Shown one piece after another: positions 17,422 through 25,316 of a DNA stretch of 64,000 nt. The stretch covers positions 22,922 through 86,921 of the forward strand of contig JAEYPP010000003.1 in the NCBI GenBank assembly GCA_023410575.1, given 5' to 3'. Each line of letters begins with the position of its first letter. The first letter of the stretch is position 1. A program made the position numbers and the translations under genes. Below the pieces are notes generated by a model. The model worked only from the letters and a program-made list of their open reading frames with translations, was not told where the DNA came from and searched no databases. Source of the DNA: Bacillota bacterium (GTDB lineage Bacteria > Bacillota > Clostridia > Lachnospirales > Lachnospiraceae).

Positions 17422-17930
17422 TAAACTTCCTCCTTGTTGCTTATCCTTGCTAACTTTATATTGATAAAGTTAAACAACTTATAAAATATAATTCCCACCA
17501 ATACCGTATAAATCACACTGGGAAGACCAATGCGAAACATATAATATCCGATGTTTAATCTTCCGCGCAATAAAAATTCGAATACATAGTAGAAAAAGCA
17601 ATAAACAAACTCACTGATAGCAAGAAGAACCATCGGAATCGTAACATCCTCACGGTCATAAATTTTATTGCTATATCCATTGAGATATCCAATTACCATG
17701 TACAAAATACCGTAAACTCCAATAACACTTCCAAACATACAATCTACTAATAAACCACAGATTAAACCAGTAAACATTCCAGAAAAAATACCACGGCTAT
17801 AAGCATTGGCAACAATTAGGATGATCATGATATCAGGTACCACATTTGCTAATGCAAAATGAGGAAATACAGCACTCTGCAAAAGAAAGCATATGATTAT
17901 TTCAATAAATGTAACGATAATTCGAATCAT
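17421..17930 (-). CDS. mreD: MreD, rod-shape-determining membrane protein
   Basis: A 169-residue integral membrane protein with five or six hydrophobic segments and the family features PDIMIILIVANAYSRG and GLICGLLVDCMFG. MreD is part of the elongasome with MreB, MreC, RodA and PBP2. It follows mreC by 9 nt and overlaps the mrdA start by one base, so the proteins are made together. Sequence conservation is low in this family; context makes the call firm. Confidence 0.9.
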   Translation of the reverse strand: MIRIIVTFIEIIICFLLQSAVFPHFALANVVPDIMIILIVANAYSRGIFSGMFTGLICGLLVDCMFGSVIGVYGILYMVIGYLNGYSNKIYDREDVTIPMVLLAISEFVYCFFYYVFEFLLRGRLNIGYYMFRIGLPSVIYTVLVGIIFYKLFNFINIKLARISNKEEV

Positions 17931-17939
17931 AAGTAACCT

Positions 17940-18818
17940 CTACTTCGTCTGGTTATCCTCATCCAGACTTTCTAATTTTTCTTTTAATGTTGTTATAATA
18001 AGCACTTCTTCAAGATGCTGAAAATCAACAGCTGGTCGTAGATAAGCTTCTTTCATCAAATTACTAGAGTCCACCTTGATATCACTTACATAGCCAATCA
18101 AAATACCTTGATGATACTTATCACTAATATGAGAGGTTACAATTTCGTAACCATCTTCAATCTCAGCGTTCATTGGAATTGATTCTACACGAATCATACC
18201 ACTGTCTAATAATTCAAGATCTCCTTTAACATCGCAGGTATCGGATGTCTTTAAAAACATTCCACTGACATAGCTAGAATCATCAATAATGGAGCGTACC
18301 TTGGCATAATTCTTTCCTACCTCAGTAACAATACCAACTAATCCGTTACCAGCTAAAACATTATTATTTACCTGAATGCCATCATCTGCACCTTTATCAA
18401 TGGTAAAGATACTATAGAAATTACTCGTATCTTTTGAAATCACTCGGGCTGCAACTTTTGGATAATCAGCATATTTTTGATCAACTTTCAATAATACTCT
18501 AAGACCATCTAATTCATAGCGATCTAGGATATAGTTTTGGTTTTCCAAAGTCAGTGCCTCTATCTTGTCCTTAAGTTCCTCATTCTCTTCACGTAAATCT
18601 TTTATACTTGCCAGATTATCCAAACCATCTGAGATAAATAAGCCAACTGAATTAATTCCTTTTTGCATCGGGGTTATAACATTTCCTACTGCAGTTTTCA
18701 AAGGGTTCATTAAGTTACTATACCGAAAAGAAACTAATATTAACAGTAAGCATACTGTAATGCATCCAGTTAGCACGTGTTTTGGCCGAATGGATATCTT
18801 CGGTGTTCTCCTTCTCAT
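17940..18818 (-). CDS. mreC: MreC, rod-shape-determining protein
   Basis: A bitopic membrane protein: helix at about 15-33, coiled coil at about 65-105 (EENEELKDKIEALTLENQN) and an extracellular beta-barrel pair to about 280. MreC links the MreB cytoskeleton to PBP2 and RodA. The conserved GNGLVGIVTEVGKNYAKVRS block is present. The length of 292 residues is usual. The start is ATG with a GGAGG site about 14 nt upstream; it lies 9 nt after mreB. Confidence 0.93.
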   Translation of the reverse strand: MRRRTPKISIRPKHVLTGCITVCLLLILVSFRYSNLMNPLKTAVGNVITPMQKGINSVGLFISDGLDNLASIKDLREENEELKDKIEALTLENQNYILDRYELDGLRVLLKVDQKYADYPKVAARVISKDTSNFYSIFTIDKGADDGIQVNNNVLAGNGLVGIVTEVGKNYAKVRSIIDDSSYVSGMFLKTSDTCDVKGDLELLDSGMIRVESIPMNAEIEDGYEIVTSHISDKYHQGILIGYVSDIKVDSSNLMKEAYLRPAVDFQHLEEVLIITTLKEKLESLDEDNQTK

Positions 18819-18827
18819 ATCAACTGA

Positions 18828-19853
18828 TTAACCTCCATAATAGGTTTGTTTTAATGTAAGTGCCAAGGAACTTAATTTACTGTCTTCAATAATCTTACCT
18901 AAACCGTTTACAACAGTATTGGCAGGATCTTCACAGATGTTAATCTTAAGATCCGTATCATGAGACATCAATTGGTCTAAATACTTAATGTTAGACGAAC
19001 CACCAGTAATATAGATACCAAGATCGATAATATCAGAAGAAATCTCTGGTGGAGTGCGCTCTAATATAATACGAATTGCATCAATAATTGCTAACAAGTG
19101 CTCAGATATTGTCTCATAAACAAAAGTCGAACTAATTTCTCGCTCGATTGGTAATCCTGTTACAACATCACGGCCAAATACCTTAATTGTCATCTCTTCG
19201 CCTAATATTGCACATGCCAATTCTTTCTTAATTGTTTCTGCCGTTCGATTACCAATATACAAATTGTATTTTTTCTTTACATTTAAAATAATGGACTCAT
19301 CCAACTTGTTGCCACCAATTGGAATTAACTTGCTTAAGACAATACCACCAAGTGACAAAATAGATACCTCAGTCGTATCTGCACCAATATCCACAACCAT
19401 GACACCTCTTGCATTCAATACGTTAAGACCTGCACCTAATGCATCCGCTATTGGCTTTTCAACAAGACGAACCTTTTTGGATTTCGCATTAGAATTCATC
19501 ACCAAATCAAAAAATGCCCTCTTCTCAACCTCTGTAATATCAGTAGGGGCAGCTACTAAAAATTCTGCTCCTGTAAACTTTCCATGTTTTTTACTCAATT
19601 CATCAAATGCATAGTTTAGCAATGCCTGCATATGAGCAATATTAGCGATAACTCCATTTTTCACTGGATAGTCCACTTCAATATTGCTAGGTGCCTTTCC
19701 ATACATATCGAATGCTTCATCCCCAATTGCTATAACACGATTACCATCCGCAATTGCTATGATATTCTTGGCATCTAGGATAACTCCTTCATTCTTTTTG
19801 TATATCTTAATGGTACTTGTACCAAAATCAATGCCAAATAATTTTGAAGCCAT
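18828..19853 (-). CDS. mreB: MreB/Mbl, actin-like shape protein
   Basis: MreB forms membrane-bound antiparallel filaments that orient wall synthesis. The phosphate-1 loop (GIDFGTSTIKIY), phosphate-2 loop (VVDIGADTTEVSIL) and adenosine motif (IYITGGSSNIKYLDQLM) of the actin fold are present. At 341 residues it is the usual size. The sequence diverges somewhat from canonical MreB (GTSTIKIY rather than GTANTLVY), so it may be an Mbl or MreBH type. It begins the mreBCD block 51 nt after radC. Confidence 0.93.
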   Translation of the reverse strand: MASKLFGIDFGTSTIKIYKKNEGVILDAKNIIAIADGNRVIAIGDEAFDMYGKAPSNIEVDYPVKNGVIANIAHMQALLNYAFDELSKKHGKFTGAEFLVAAPTDITEVEKRAFFDLVMNSNAKSKKVRLVEKPIADALGAGLNVLNARGVMVVDIGADTTEVSILSLGGIVLSKLIPIGGNKLDESIILNVKKKYNLYIGNRTAETIKKELACAILGEEMTIKVFGRDVVTGLPIEREISSTFVYETISEHLLAIIDAIRIILERTPPEISSDIIDLGIYITGGSSNIKYLDQLMSHDTDLKINICEDPANTVVNGLGKIIEDSKLSSLALTLKQTYYGG

Positions 19854-19904
19854 AGTTTTTCTCCCTTCAGTTCATAAGTTAGTTCGTAATGGGAAATCCT
19901 TTGT

Positions 19905-20600
19905 TTAAAATAATCCCTGTTCTTTCAAGCTTATATATCGATTGTCACCAATAATGATATGATCTAACAATGTAATTCCAATAAAATTACCTGCTTCCTT
20001 CATTCGTTTTGTGACCATAAGGTCTTCCCTACTCGGAGTTGGATCTCCGCTTGGATGATTATGCAATAAAATAATATGGACTGCTTCAAATTGTAAAGCA
20101 GCAAGATAGATTTCTCTCGGAGACATAATCGAGGCGTTCACTGTACCAATCGATATTATCTTATCACCGAGTAAACGACTTTTGGTATCAAAAAAAAGTA
20201 CTCTTGCTTGTTCCACTTTTAATACTCGCATTTCCTGCATATAATATCCAGCTACAGATTCCGGGCTCGCTAAACATAACGAATCCGCTAGGTTAACCTT
20301 CACCATACGAGAACACAGCTCAACGACACTCAATAATTGTATTGCTTTCACTCGTCCAATCCCAGGAATACTCATCAGTTCTTGTTGTGACATATGTTGT
20401 AAGCCACATAAGCCAGATTTAGACTTACTGTAGTTTAGAATGCGAATTGCGACATCCGTTGAACGAATATTCGCTGTCCCAGAACGCACAATAATTGCAA
20501 TTAATTCTGCGTCAGATAAGGCATGTGCCCCATACTTTTCACATTTTTCATAAGGTTGTTCAGATACCGGTAACTCTTTCATTGTAATAATATGATTCAT
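19905..20600 (-). CDS. radC: RadC/JAB-domain protein
   Basis: The N-terminal helix-hairpin-helix region (SIPGIGRVKAIQLL) is followed by a MPN+/JAB metal site, HNHPSGDPTPSRED, with His180, His182 and Asp193. The family was once linked to DNA repair, but the role is unproven; the metal site suggests hydrolase activity. The gene precedes mreB in many Firmicutes, as here. The start is uncertain: the ATG at 20600 and an in-frame ATG at 20582 both lack a clear ribosome site. The 263 nt upstream (20601-20863) are AT-rich, probably hold the operon promoter, and show nothing else recognisable. Confidence 0.9.
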   Translation of the reverse strand: MNHIITMKELPVSEQPYEKCEKYGAHALSDAELIAIIVRSGTANIRSTDVAIRILNYSKSKSGLCGLQHMSQQELMSIPGIGRVKAIQLLSVVELCSRMVKVNLADSLCLASPESVAGYYMQEMRVLKVEQARVLFFDTKSRLLGDKIISIGTVNASIMSPREIYLAALQFEAVHIILLHNHPSGDPTPSREDLMVTKRMKEAGNFIGITLLDHIIIGDNRYISLKEQGLF

Positions 20601-20863
20601 ACAATTTCTAACATCTGTAAACCATTCATGTTTATAGAGTTAGAATCCTCCTCACCATCTCTCCAGGAAAGGACTTTACTGTTACGGTAAAACCTACTAA
20701 ATCACCTTTAATAATATCACAATCTCTCATATTTGTATACTATAAATTGTGTTTTCATAAACCTTCCATCACAATATAATACAATATACATCAAATCATT
20801 CTATAAGTTTCATTATCCAATAAAATGTTGTCGATTATAAAGCTTTATTTAAGCTTCGTTATC

Positions 20864-22138
20864 TTAAATTGTTACAAGATTCTTGTTTATTAACTTTTGA
20901 AGCGACATCATAATACCGAACTTTGCATGATACCAAGTTAGTCCACCTTGGAAATAAACAGCATAGGGTGGTTTAATTGGCGCATCTGCCGAAAGTTCAA
21001 TGGATGAGCCTGATACAAAAGCACCAGCAGCCATAATTACTTCCTCATTATATCCAGGCATTGCCCAAGGCTCAGGTATAACATGACTGTCTACAGGAGC
21101 TGCAGCTTGAATTCCTTCGCAAAATGCAATGACTGCTTGTGCTGAATTTAAGGTAACTGCTTGTATAATATCATAACGTGGTTCACTACCATTTGGTATT
21201 ACAGGAAATCCTAACGATTCATAAATATTTGCAGCAAATATGGCACCCTTTAACGCTCCTGCTACTACCGTTGGAGCTAAGAAAAATCCTTGATACAAAG
21301 TGCCGTTAATTCCAAGCGTTGCACCAACTTCTTTACCTAATCCAGGTGCAGTCAAGCGAAATGCCGCATTATCAACATACTCTTCTTTTCCTACAATATA
21401 ACCACCAATTGGTGCCAAGCCACCGCCAGGATTTTTAATCAAAGAACCTACACATAGATCTGCTCCTACTTGCGTTGGTTCCATTTTTTCAACAAATTCT
21501 CCATAACAGTTATCAACCATACAGATAACCTCAGGCTTAATTTGTTTTACAAAAGATATTAACTCACCAATTTGCTCTACCGATAACGTAGGTCTTGTCT
21601 GATATCCTTTGGATCGTTGAATCGTGATTAATTTTGTTCGTTCATTAATGGCAGCTTTAATTCCATCATAATCGAATTTACCATTCTCTAATAAATCAAC
21701 TTGTGCATACGTAATCCCATATTCAGCTAAAGAACCACGAGATTTCGTAATTCCAATGACACCTTCTAACGTATCATATGGTTTGCCTACTGGAGAAAGA
21801 ATCTCATCTCCCGGACGAAGATTTCCAGATAGTGCAATCGTTAATGCATGTGTTCCGCTAATCAATTGAGGACGAACAAGAGCTGATTCCGTTTGAAATA
21901 CTTCTGCATATACATCTTCTAATGTATCACGTCCAAGATCATTGTAGCCATATCCTGTTGTTGCTGCAAAATGAGCTTCCGATACCTTATATTTTTGCAT
22001 TGCTTTTAAGACTTTTAATTGATTATATTCTGCAACCTCATCGATTTCATGAAATCTATCTTTTAGGCGATCTGCTATTTTCTCGCAATAATCAATTACA
22101 GGATCAGTTAACTTCATTTCTTTATATAACTCTTTCAT
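20864..22138 (-). CDS. ynbB: PLP-dependent YnbB-type protein (methionine gamma-lyase fold, 'aluminium resistance' family)
   Basis: A fold-type I PLP enzyme of the family annotated as aluminium resistance or methionine gamma-lyase family protein. The cofactor lysine is probably Lys235 in GSLIKNPGGG; MVDNCYGEF supplies the PLP-ring Asp; SGTHALTIAL is the phosphate-loop region. The physiological substrate is unknown. The 424-residue length is normal. The start overlaps the miaA end by 17 nt with an AAAGGA site, as part of mutS-mutL-miaA-ynbB. Its end is followed by a weak AAGCTT inverted repeat. Confidence 0.87.
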   Translation of the reverse strand: MKELYKEMKLTDPVIDYCEKIADRLKDRFHEIDEVAEYNQLKVLKAMQKYKVSEAHFAATTGYGYNDLGRDTLEDVYAEVFQTESALVRPQLISGTHALTIALSGNLRPGDEILSPVGKPYDTLEGVIGITKSRGSLAEYGITYAQVDLLENGKFDYDGIKAAINERTKLITIQRSKGYQTRPTLSVEQIGELISFVKQIKPEVICMVDNCYGEFVEKMEPTQVGADLCVGSLIKNPGGGLAPIGGYIVGKEEYVDNAAFRLTAPGLGKEVGATLGINGTLYQGFFLAPTVVAGALKGAIFAANIYESLGFPVIPNGSEPRYDIIQAVTLNSAQAVIAFCEGIQAAAPVDSHVIPEPWAMPGYNEEVIMAAGAFVSGSSIELSADAPIKPPYAVYFQGGLTWYHAKFGIMMSLQKLINKNLVTI

Positions 22139-23087
22139 TGGTACGGTCCTTTCCTAAGATTGGAGCAAGCTTATCTAACATAAACTCCAATATTTTATTT
22201 GTATCATAGTTGAATTTTTCTTTCTCTACCCAAGTCACATTATGCTCTCTTCTAAACCAAGTCAACTGACGTTTTGCAAAATGTCTTGTATCACGTTTTA
22301 AAGTATAGATAGCTTCTTCTAGTGTACATTCTCCTTCAAGATAAGCTAAAATTTCTTTGTAGCCTAAACCTTGCATACTAACGAGCTCACGAGAGTAACC
22401 CATTTCCTTTAATTGACTGACTTCTTCAATCAGGCCTTCTTCAACCATCTCATCTATACGAAGCTCAATTTTGTGATAAAGTTTTTCACGGTCATCATTT
22501 AGAACAAAATAAACAAAATCATACGGAGAACATTTTTCACTTTGTTCTAAATTATGCTCTGATATCTTTTGCCCAGTCTGTTGATAATACTCCAAAGCAC
22601 GAATTACTTTTTTTATATTATTTTCATGAATTGACCTTGCTGATTCCTCATCTATACTTGCTAACATCTCATGAAGATAAGTAGCACCCTTTTCGTTAGC
22701 TAACTGTTCTAATTCATAACGATAGGATGTATCAGCATCATTCTTAGTAAAATCAACATCCTTTATGATGGATTGAATATAAAAGCCAGTTCCACCAACG
22801 ATTAGAGGTATTTTACCTCGTGAATAGATATCATCCATATATCGCTTCGCATAAGTCTGAAATTTTACGACATTAAACTCATCGTTCGGATCAAACTCAT
22901 CAACAAGATAATGCTTAACCCCTTCCATCTCTTCTGGTTTGATTTTGGCTGTCCCTATATCCATATGCTTATATACTTGCATGGAATCAGCAGAAATAAT
23001 TTCTGCATTGATTGCCTTTGCAAGTTCAATGGAAAGCTTCGTTTTTCCAACCGCTGTTGGGCCGGTAAGTATTACTAATGGTTTCAT
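22122..23087 (-). CDS. miaA: tRNA dimethylallyltransferase
   Basis: MiaA transfers a dimethylallyl group to A37 of tRNAs reading codons that start with U. The P-loop GPTAVGKT is at residues 9-16, with ISADSMQVYKHMDIGTAK, GGTGFYI and the catalytic-core stretch TRHFAKRQLTWFR. The length of 321 residues is standard. It is 13 nt downstream of mutL and overlaps ynbB. The mutL-miaA neighbourhood is widely conserved, often with hfq; no hfq is seen here. Confidence 0.96.
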   Translation of the reverse strand: MKPLVILTGPTAVGKTKLSIELAKAINAEIISADSMQVYKHMDIGTAKIKPEEMEGVKHYLVDEFDPNDEFNVVKFQTYAKRYMDDIYSRGKIPLIVGGTGFYIQSIIKDVDFTKNDADTSYRYELEQLANEKGATYLHEMLASIDEESARSIHENNIKKVIRALEYYQQTGQKISEHNLEQSEKCSPYDFVYFVLNDDREKLYHKIELRIDEMVEEGLIEEVSQLKEMGYSRELVSMQGLGYKEILAYLEGECTLEEAIYTLKRDTRHFAKRQLTWFRREHNVTWVEKEKFNYDTNKILEFMLDKLAPILGKDRTNERVI

Positions 23088-23100
23088 ATCGATACTCCAT

Positions 23101-25242
23101 CTATAAGATTCTTTTGAATTTCTTTTCTAATTCATATTTCGTCATTGATATGATAATTGGTCTACCATGTGGACAATGAAATGGATTTTCCAAAGTCATA
23201 AGCTCTTCGATTAACATACGAGCTTCCGTCTGAGATAATCTCTGGTTTCCCTTTACTGCTGCTTTACAAGACATCGAAGCGATTTTTTCTAATATCACAT
23301 CTGGTGTGCCTTTTGGTACTTCTTGTACTAAATCATCTAAAAATTCAATGAACAAGGCTTCTCCACATAATCCATACATATCCGCTGGAACCGAACTTAC
23401 CGCGTATTCTTTACCACCAAAATGCTCAATTTCAAATCCAAGCATGGATAGAGTCTCTTTATGCTCAACAAGAATTGCTTCTTCTTTTAAGCTAAGTGTT
23501 ACAATTAGAGGTGGACTAATCATCTGTGCCAACCCTTCTTGTTTCTCCTTTAAACGTCTCATGGTAGCCTCATACAGTATTTTTTCATGAGCAGCATGTT
23601 GGTCAATAATATATAACTGTTGGTCACATTCCACCATCCAATACGTATGGAACAATTGTCCAATGATGTGGAAATTCTGCTTCTTTTGTTCTTCGGCTAG
23701 AAATGTTTCTTGATAAATGTCTTTTAATTCTTCATTGGTATTGTGCGTTAATTGTTCTTTTATTGAAACGTCCACATCCTGAGTTTGTGTATCTAGCTTT
23801 GTTGTTTGTGTTTGCGTATGAGAATCCAATTCCTGAATTTGTAACTCAGACTTTAGTTCCTGCGATTGAACATCAGTTTTATCTTCTTGTTTTTGTACAT
23901 CAAGTTTCATTTCCTGATTTTTTGCATAGATTTCGGCTTCATGCACATGTTCAATCGCCTCACGAAGCTTACCAAGTTCTGTATCCTTAGTCATTCGTTC
24001 GCTCTCTTTTTTTGTCATAGCAGACGCCGCGCCGTCTAAGAAGGAAGGCTTTCCTATTGCATAAGAAGGAACCTTAAACTGATGCCCTCCTTGGTATGAG
24101 CTTTTTTCACCTGTTCTATGACCAACTTCTTCTACTTTGGAAAGTGGTTTCATACGAGGAGCTAAACGATTCGTTTCAAAAGGTTCTGGAATAGCAGACT
24201 CTACTTCACGGTTTTCTTTCTTTTGCTGTTCAAACGTTAAGTTGGGAATCATATTTGTCTCGTACAATGCTTCTTTTAGTGACTGATAGGTCATCTGATA
24301 TATTTCATCGGAATTAGTAAACCGAATTTCCATTTTCGTAGGATGTACATTAACATCGATTAACTCAGATGGAACATGAAAATGTAGCGCTGTAAATGGA
24401 TACTTATGCTGCATTGTATAAGGACGATAGGCTTCTTCAATCGCCTTGCTAATAATCCCACTTTTAATATATCTCCCATTAATAAAGTAGTTTTCAAAGT
24501 TACGATTTCCTCTTGATATAATCGGCTTTCCAATAAATCCATCCAAAGATACTTTTCCATTATCTTTTTGAATTTCAACCAATTCTGCCGCAACACTTCG
24601 TCCATAGATATGGTAAATTATATCCTTTAATTGACGATTTCCAAAGGTATGAAGAATCGTTTTGTTATTATTAATAAACTTAAAAGAGATTTCTGGATGT
24701 GAAATAGCTAATCTCTCTAACAAATCACTGATATATCCTGCTTCTGCTGTCGCAGATTTTAAGAATTTACGTCGAGCTGGCGTATTAAAGAATAAGTTTC
24801 TCACTAGAAAGGTTGTTCCATCTGGGCATCCAATTTCGGTTAACGCTTGCGCCTCACCGCCTTCAATGATATATCTTGATCCGATAAATGAAGTTCTTGT
24901 TTTCGTTACTAACTCAACTTGCGCGACAGAAGCAATACTTGATAACGCTTCCCCTCGAAAACCTAAGCTACCAACCGTCAGTAAATCCTCCACCGACTTA
25001 ATCTTACTTGTTGCATGACGTAAAAATGCAACCGGAATATCCTCTTGTTCCATTCCAGCACCATTGTCCGTGATACGAATAAAACTAATACCACCGTCTT
25101 TGATTTCACATGTAATTGCCGTTGCCTTCGCATCAATGGAATTCTCAATTAACTCCTTAACAACGGAAGCTGGACGATCAACAACTTCACCAGCTGCAAT
25201 CTGATTAATCGTATTTTGATCAAGTATATTAATCTTTGACAT
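23101..25242 (-). CDS. mutL: DNA mismatch repair protein MutL (endonuclease type)
   Basis: MutL links MutS mismatch recognition to strand removal. The N-terminal GHKL ATPase domain (about 1-330) carries NSIDAKAT, DNGAGM, GFRGEALSSI and NVHPTK. A linker of about 200 residues is Gln/Thr/Asp-rich with degenerate repeats. The C-terminal domain has the endonuclease motif DQHAAHEKILYE plus the zinc-site elements CKAAVKG and CPHGRP, so it is the nicking type found in bacteria lacking MutH. The ATG at 25242 is preferred because AAAGGAAG precedes it; the six upstream codons are unlikely to be used. It lies 74 nt after mutS. Confidence 0.95.
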   Translation of the reverse strand: MSKINILDQNTINQIAAGEVVDRPASVVKELIENSIDAKATAITCEIKDGGISFIRITDNGAGMEQEDIPVAFLRHATSKIKSVEDLLTVGSLGFRGEALSSIASVAQVELVTKTRTSFIGSRYIIEGGEAQALTEIGCPDGTTFLVRNLFFNTPARRKFLKSATAEAGYISDLLERLAISHPEISFKFINNNKTILHTFGNRQLKDIIYHIYGRSVAAELVEIQKDNGKVSLDGFIGKPIISRGNRNFENYFINGRYIKSGIISKAIEEAYRPYTMQHKYPFTALHFHVPSELIDVNVHPTKMEIRFTNSDEIYQMTYQSLKEALYETNMIPNLTFEQQKKENREVESAIPEPFETNRLAPRMKPLSKVEEVGHRTGEKSSYQGGHQFKVPSYAIGKPSFLDGAASAMTKKESERMTKDTELGKLREAIEHVHEAEIYAKNQEMKLDVQKQEDKTDVQSQELKSELQIQELDSHTQTQTTKLDTQTQDVDVSIKEQLTHNTNEELKDIYQETFLAEEQKKQNFHIIGQLFHTYWMVECDQQLYIIDQHAAHEKILYEATMRRLKEKQEGLAQMISPPLIVTLSLKEEAILVEHKETLSMLGFEIEHFGGKEYAVSSVPADMYGLCGEALFIEFLDDLVQEVPKGTPDVILEKIASMSCKAAVKGNQRLSQTEARMLIEELMTLENPFHCPHGRPIIISMTKYELEKKFKRIL
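23776..23916 (-). repeat. Degenerate Asp/Gln/Thr repeats in the MutL linker
   Basis: The encoded linker repeats variants of K/T-x-D-V-Q-x-Q-E and T-Q-T-x-K-L-D (for example KLDVQKQED, KTDVQSQE, ELQIQELDS, KLDTQTQD). The unit is about 7-9 residues and imperfect. It lies between the ATPase and endonuclease domains, where MutL linkers are disordered and variable. Confidence 0.6.
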
Positions 25243-25316
25243 GGTTGCTTCCTTTCTCATCGATTGTATTTCTACGTGGATTCAAGTATCAAAAGTACTT
25301 TTCTTCAAATTATTCG

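Noticed and set aside
20601..20863. Possible small RNA or promoter-rich regulatory region upstream of radC
   Set aside because: AT-rich with several weak boxes, but no convincing minus-35/minus-10 pair or stable structure could be picked out by eye.
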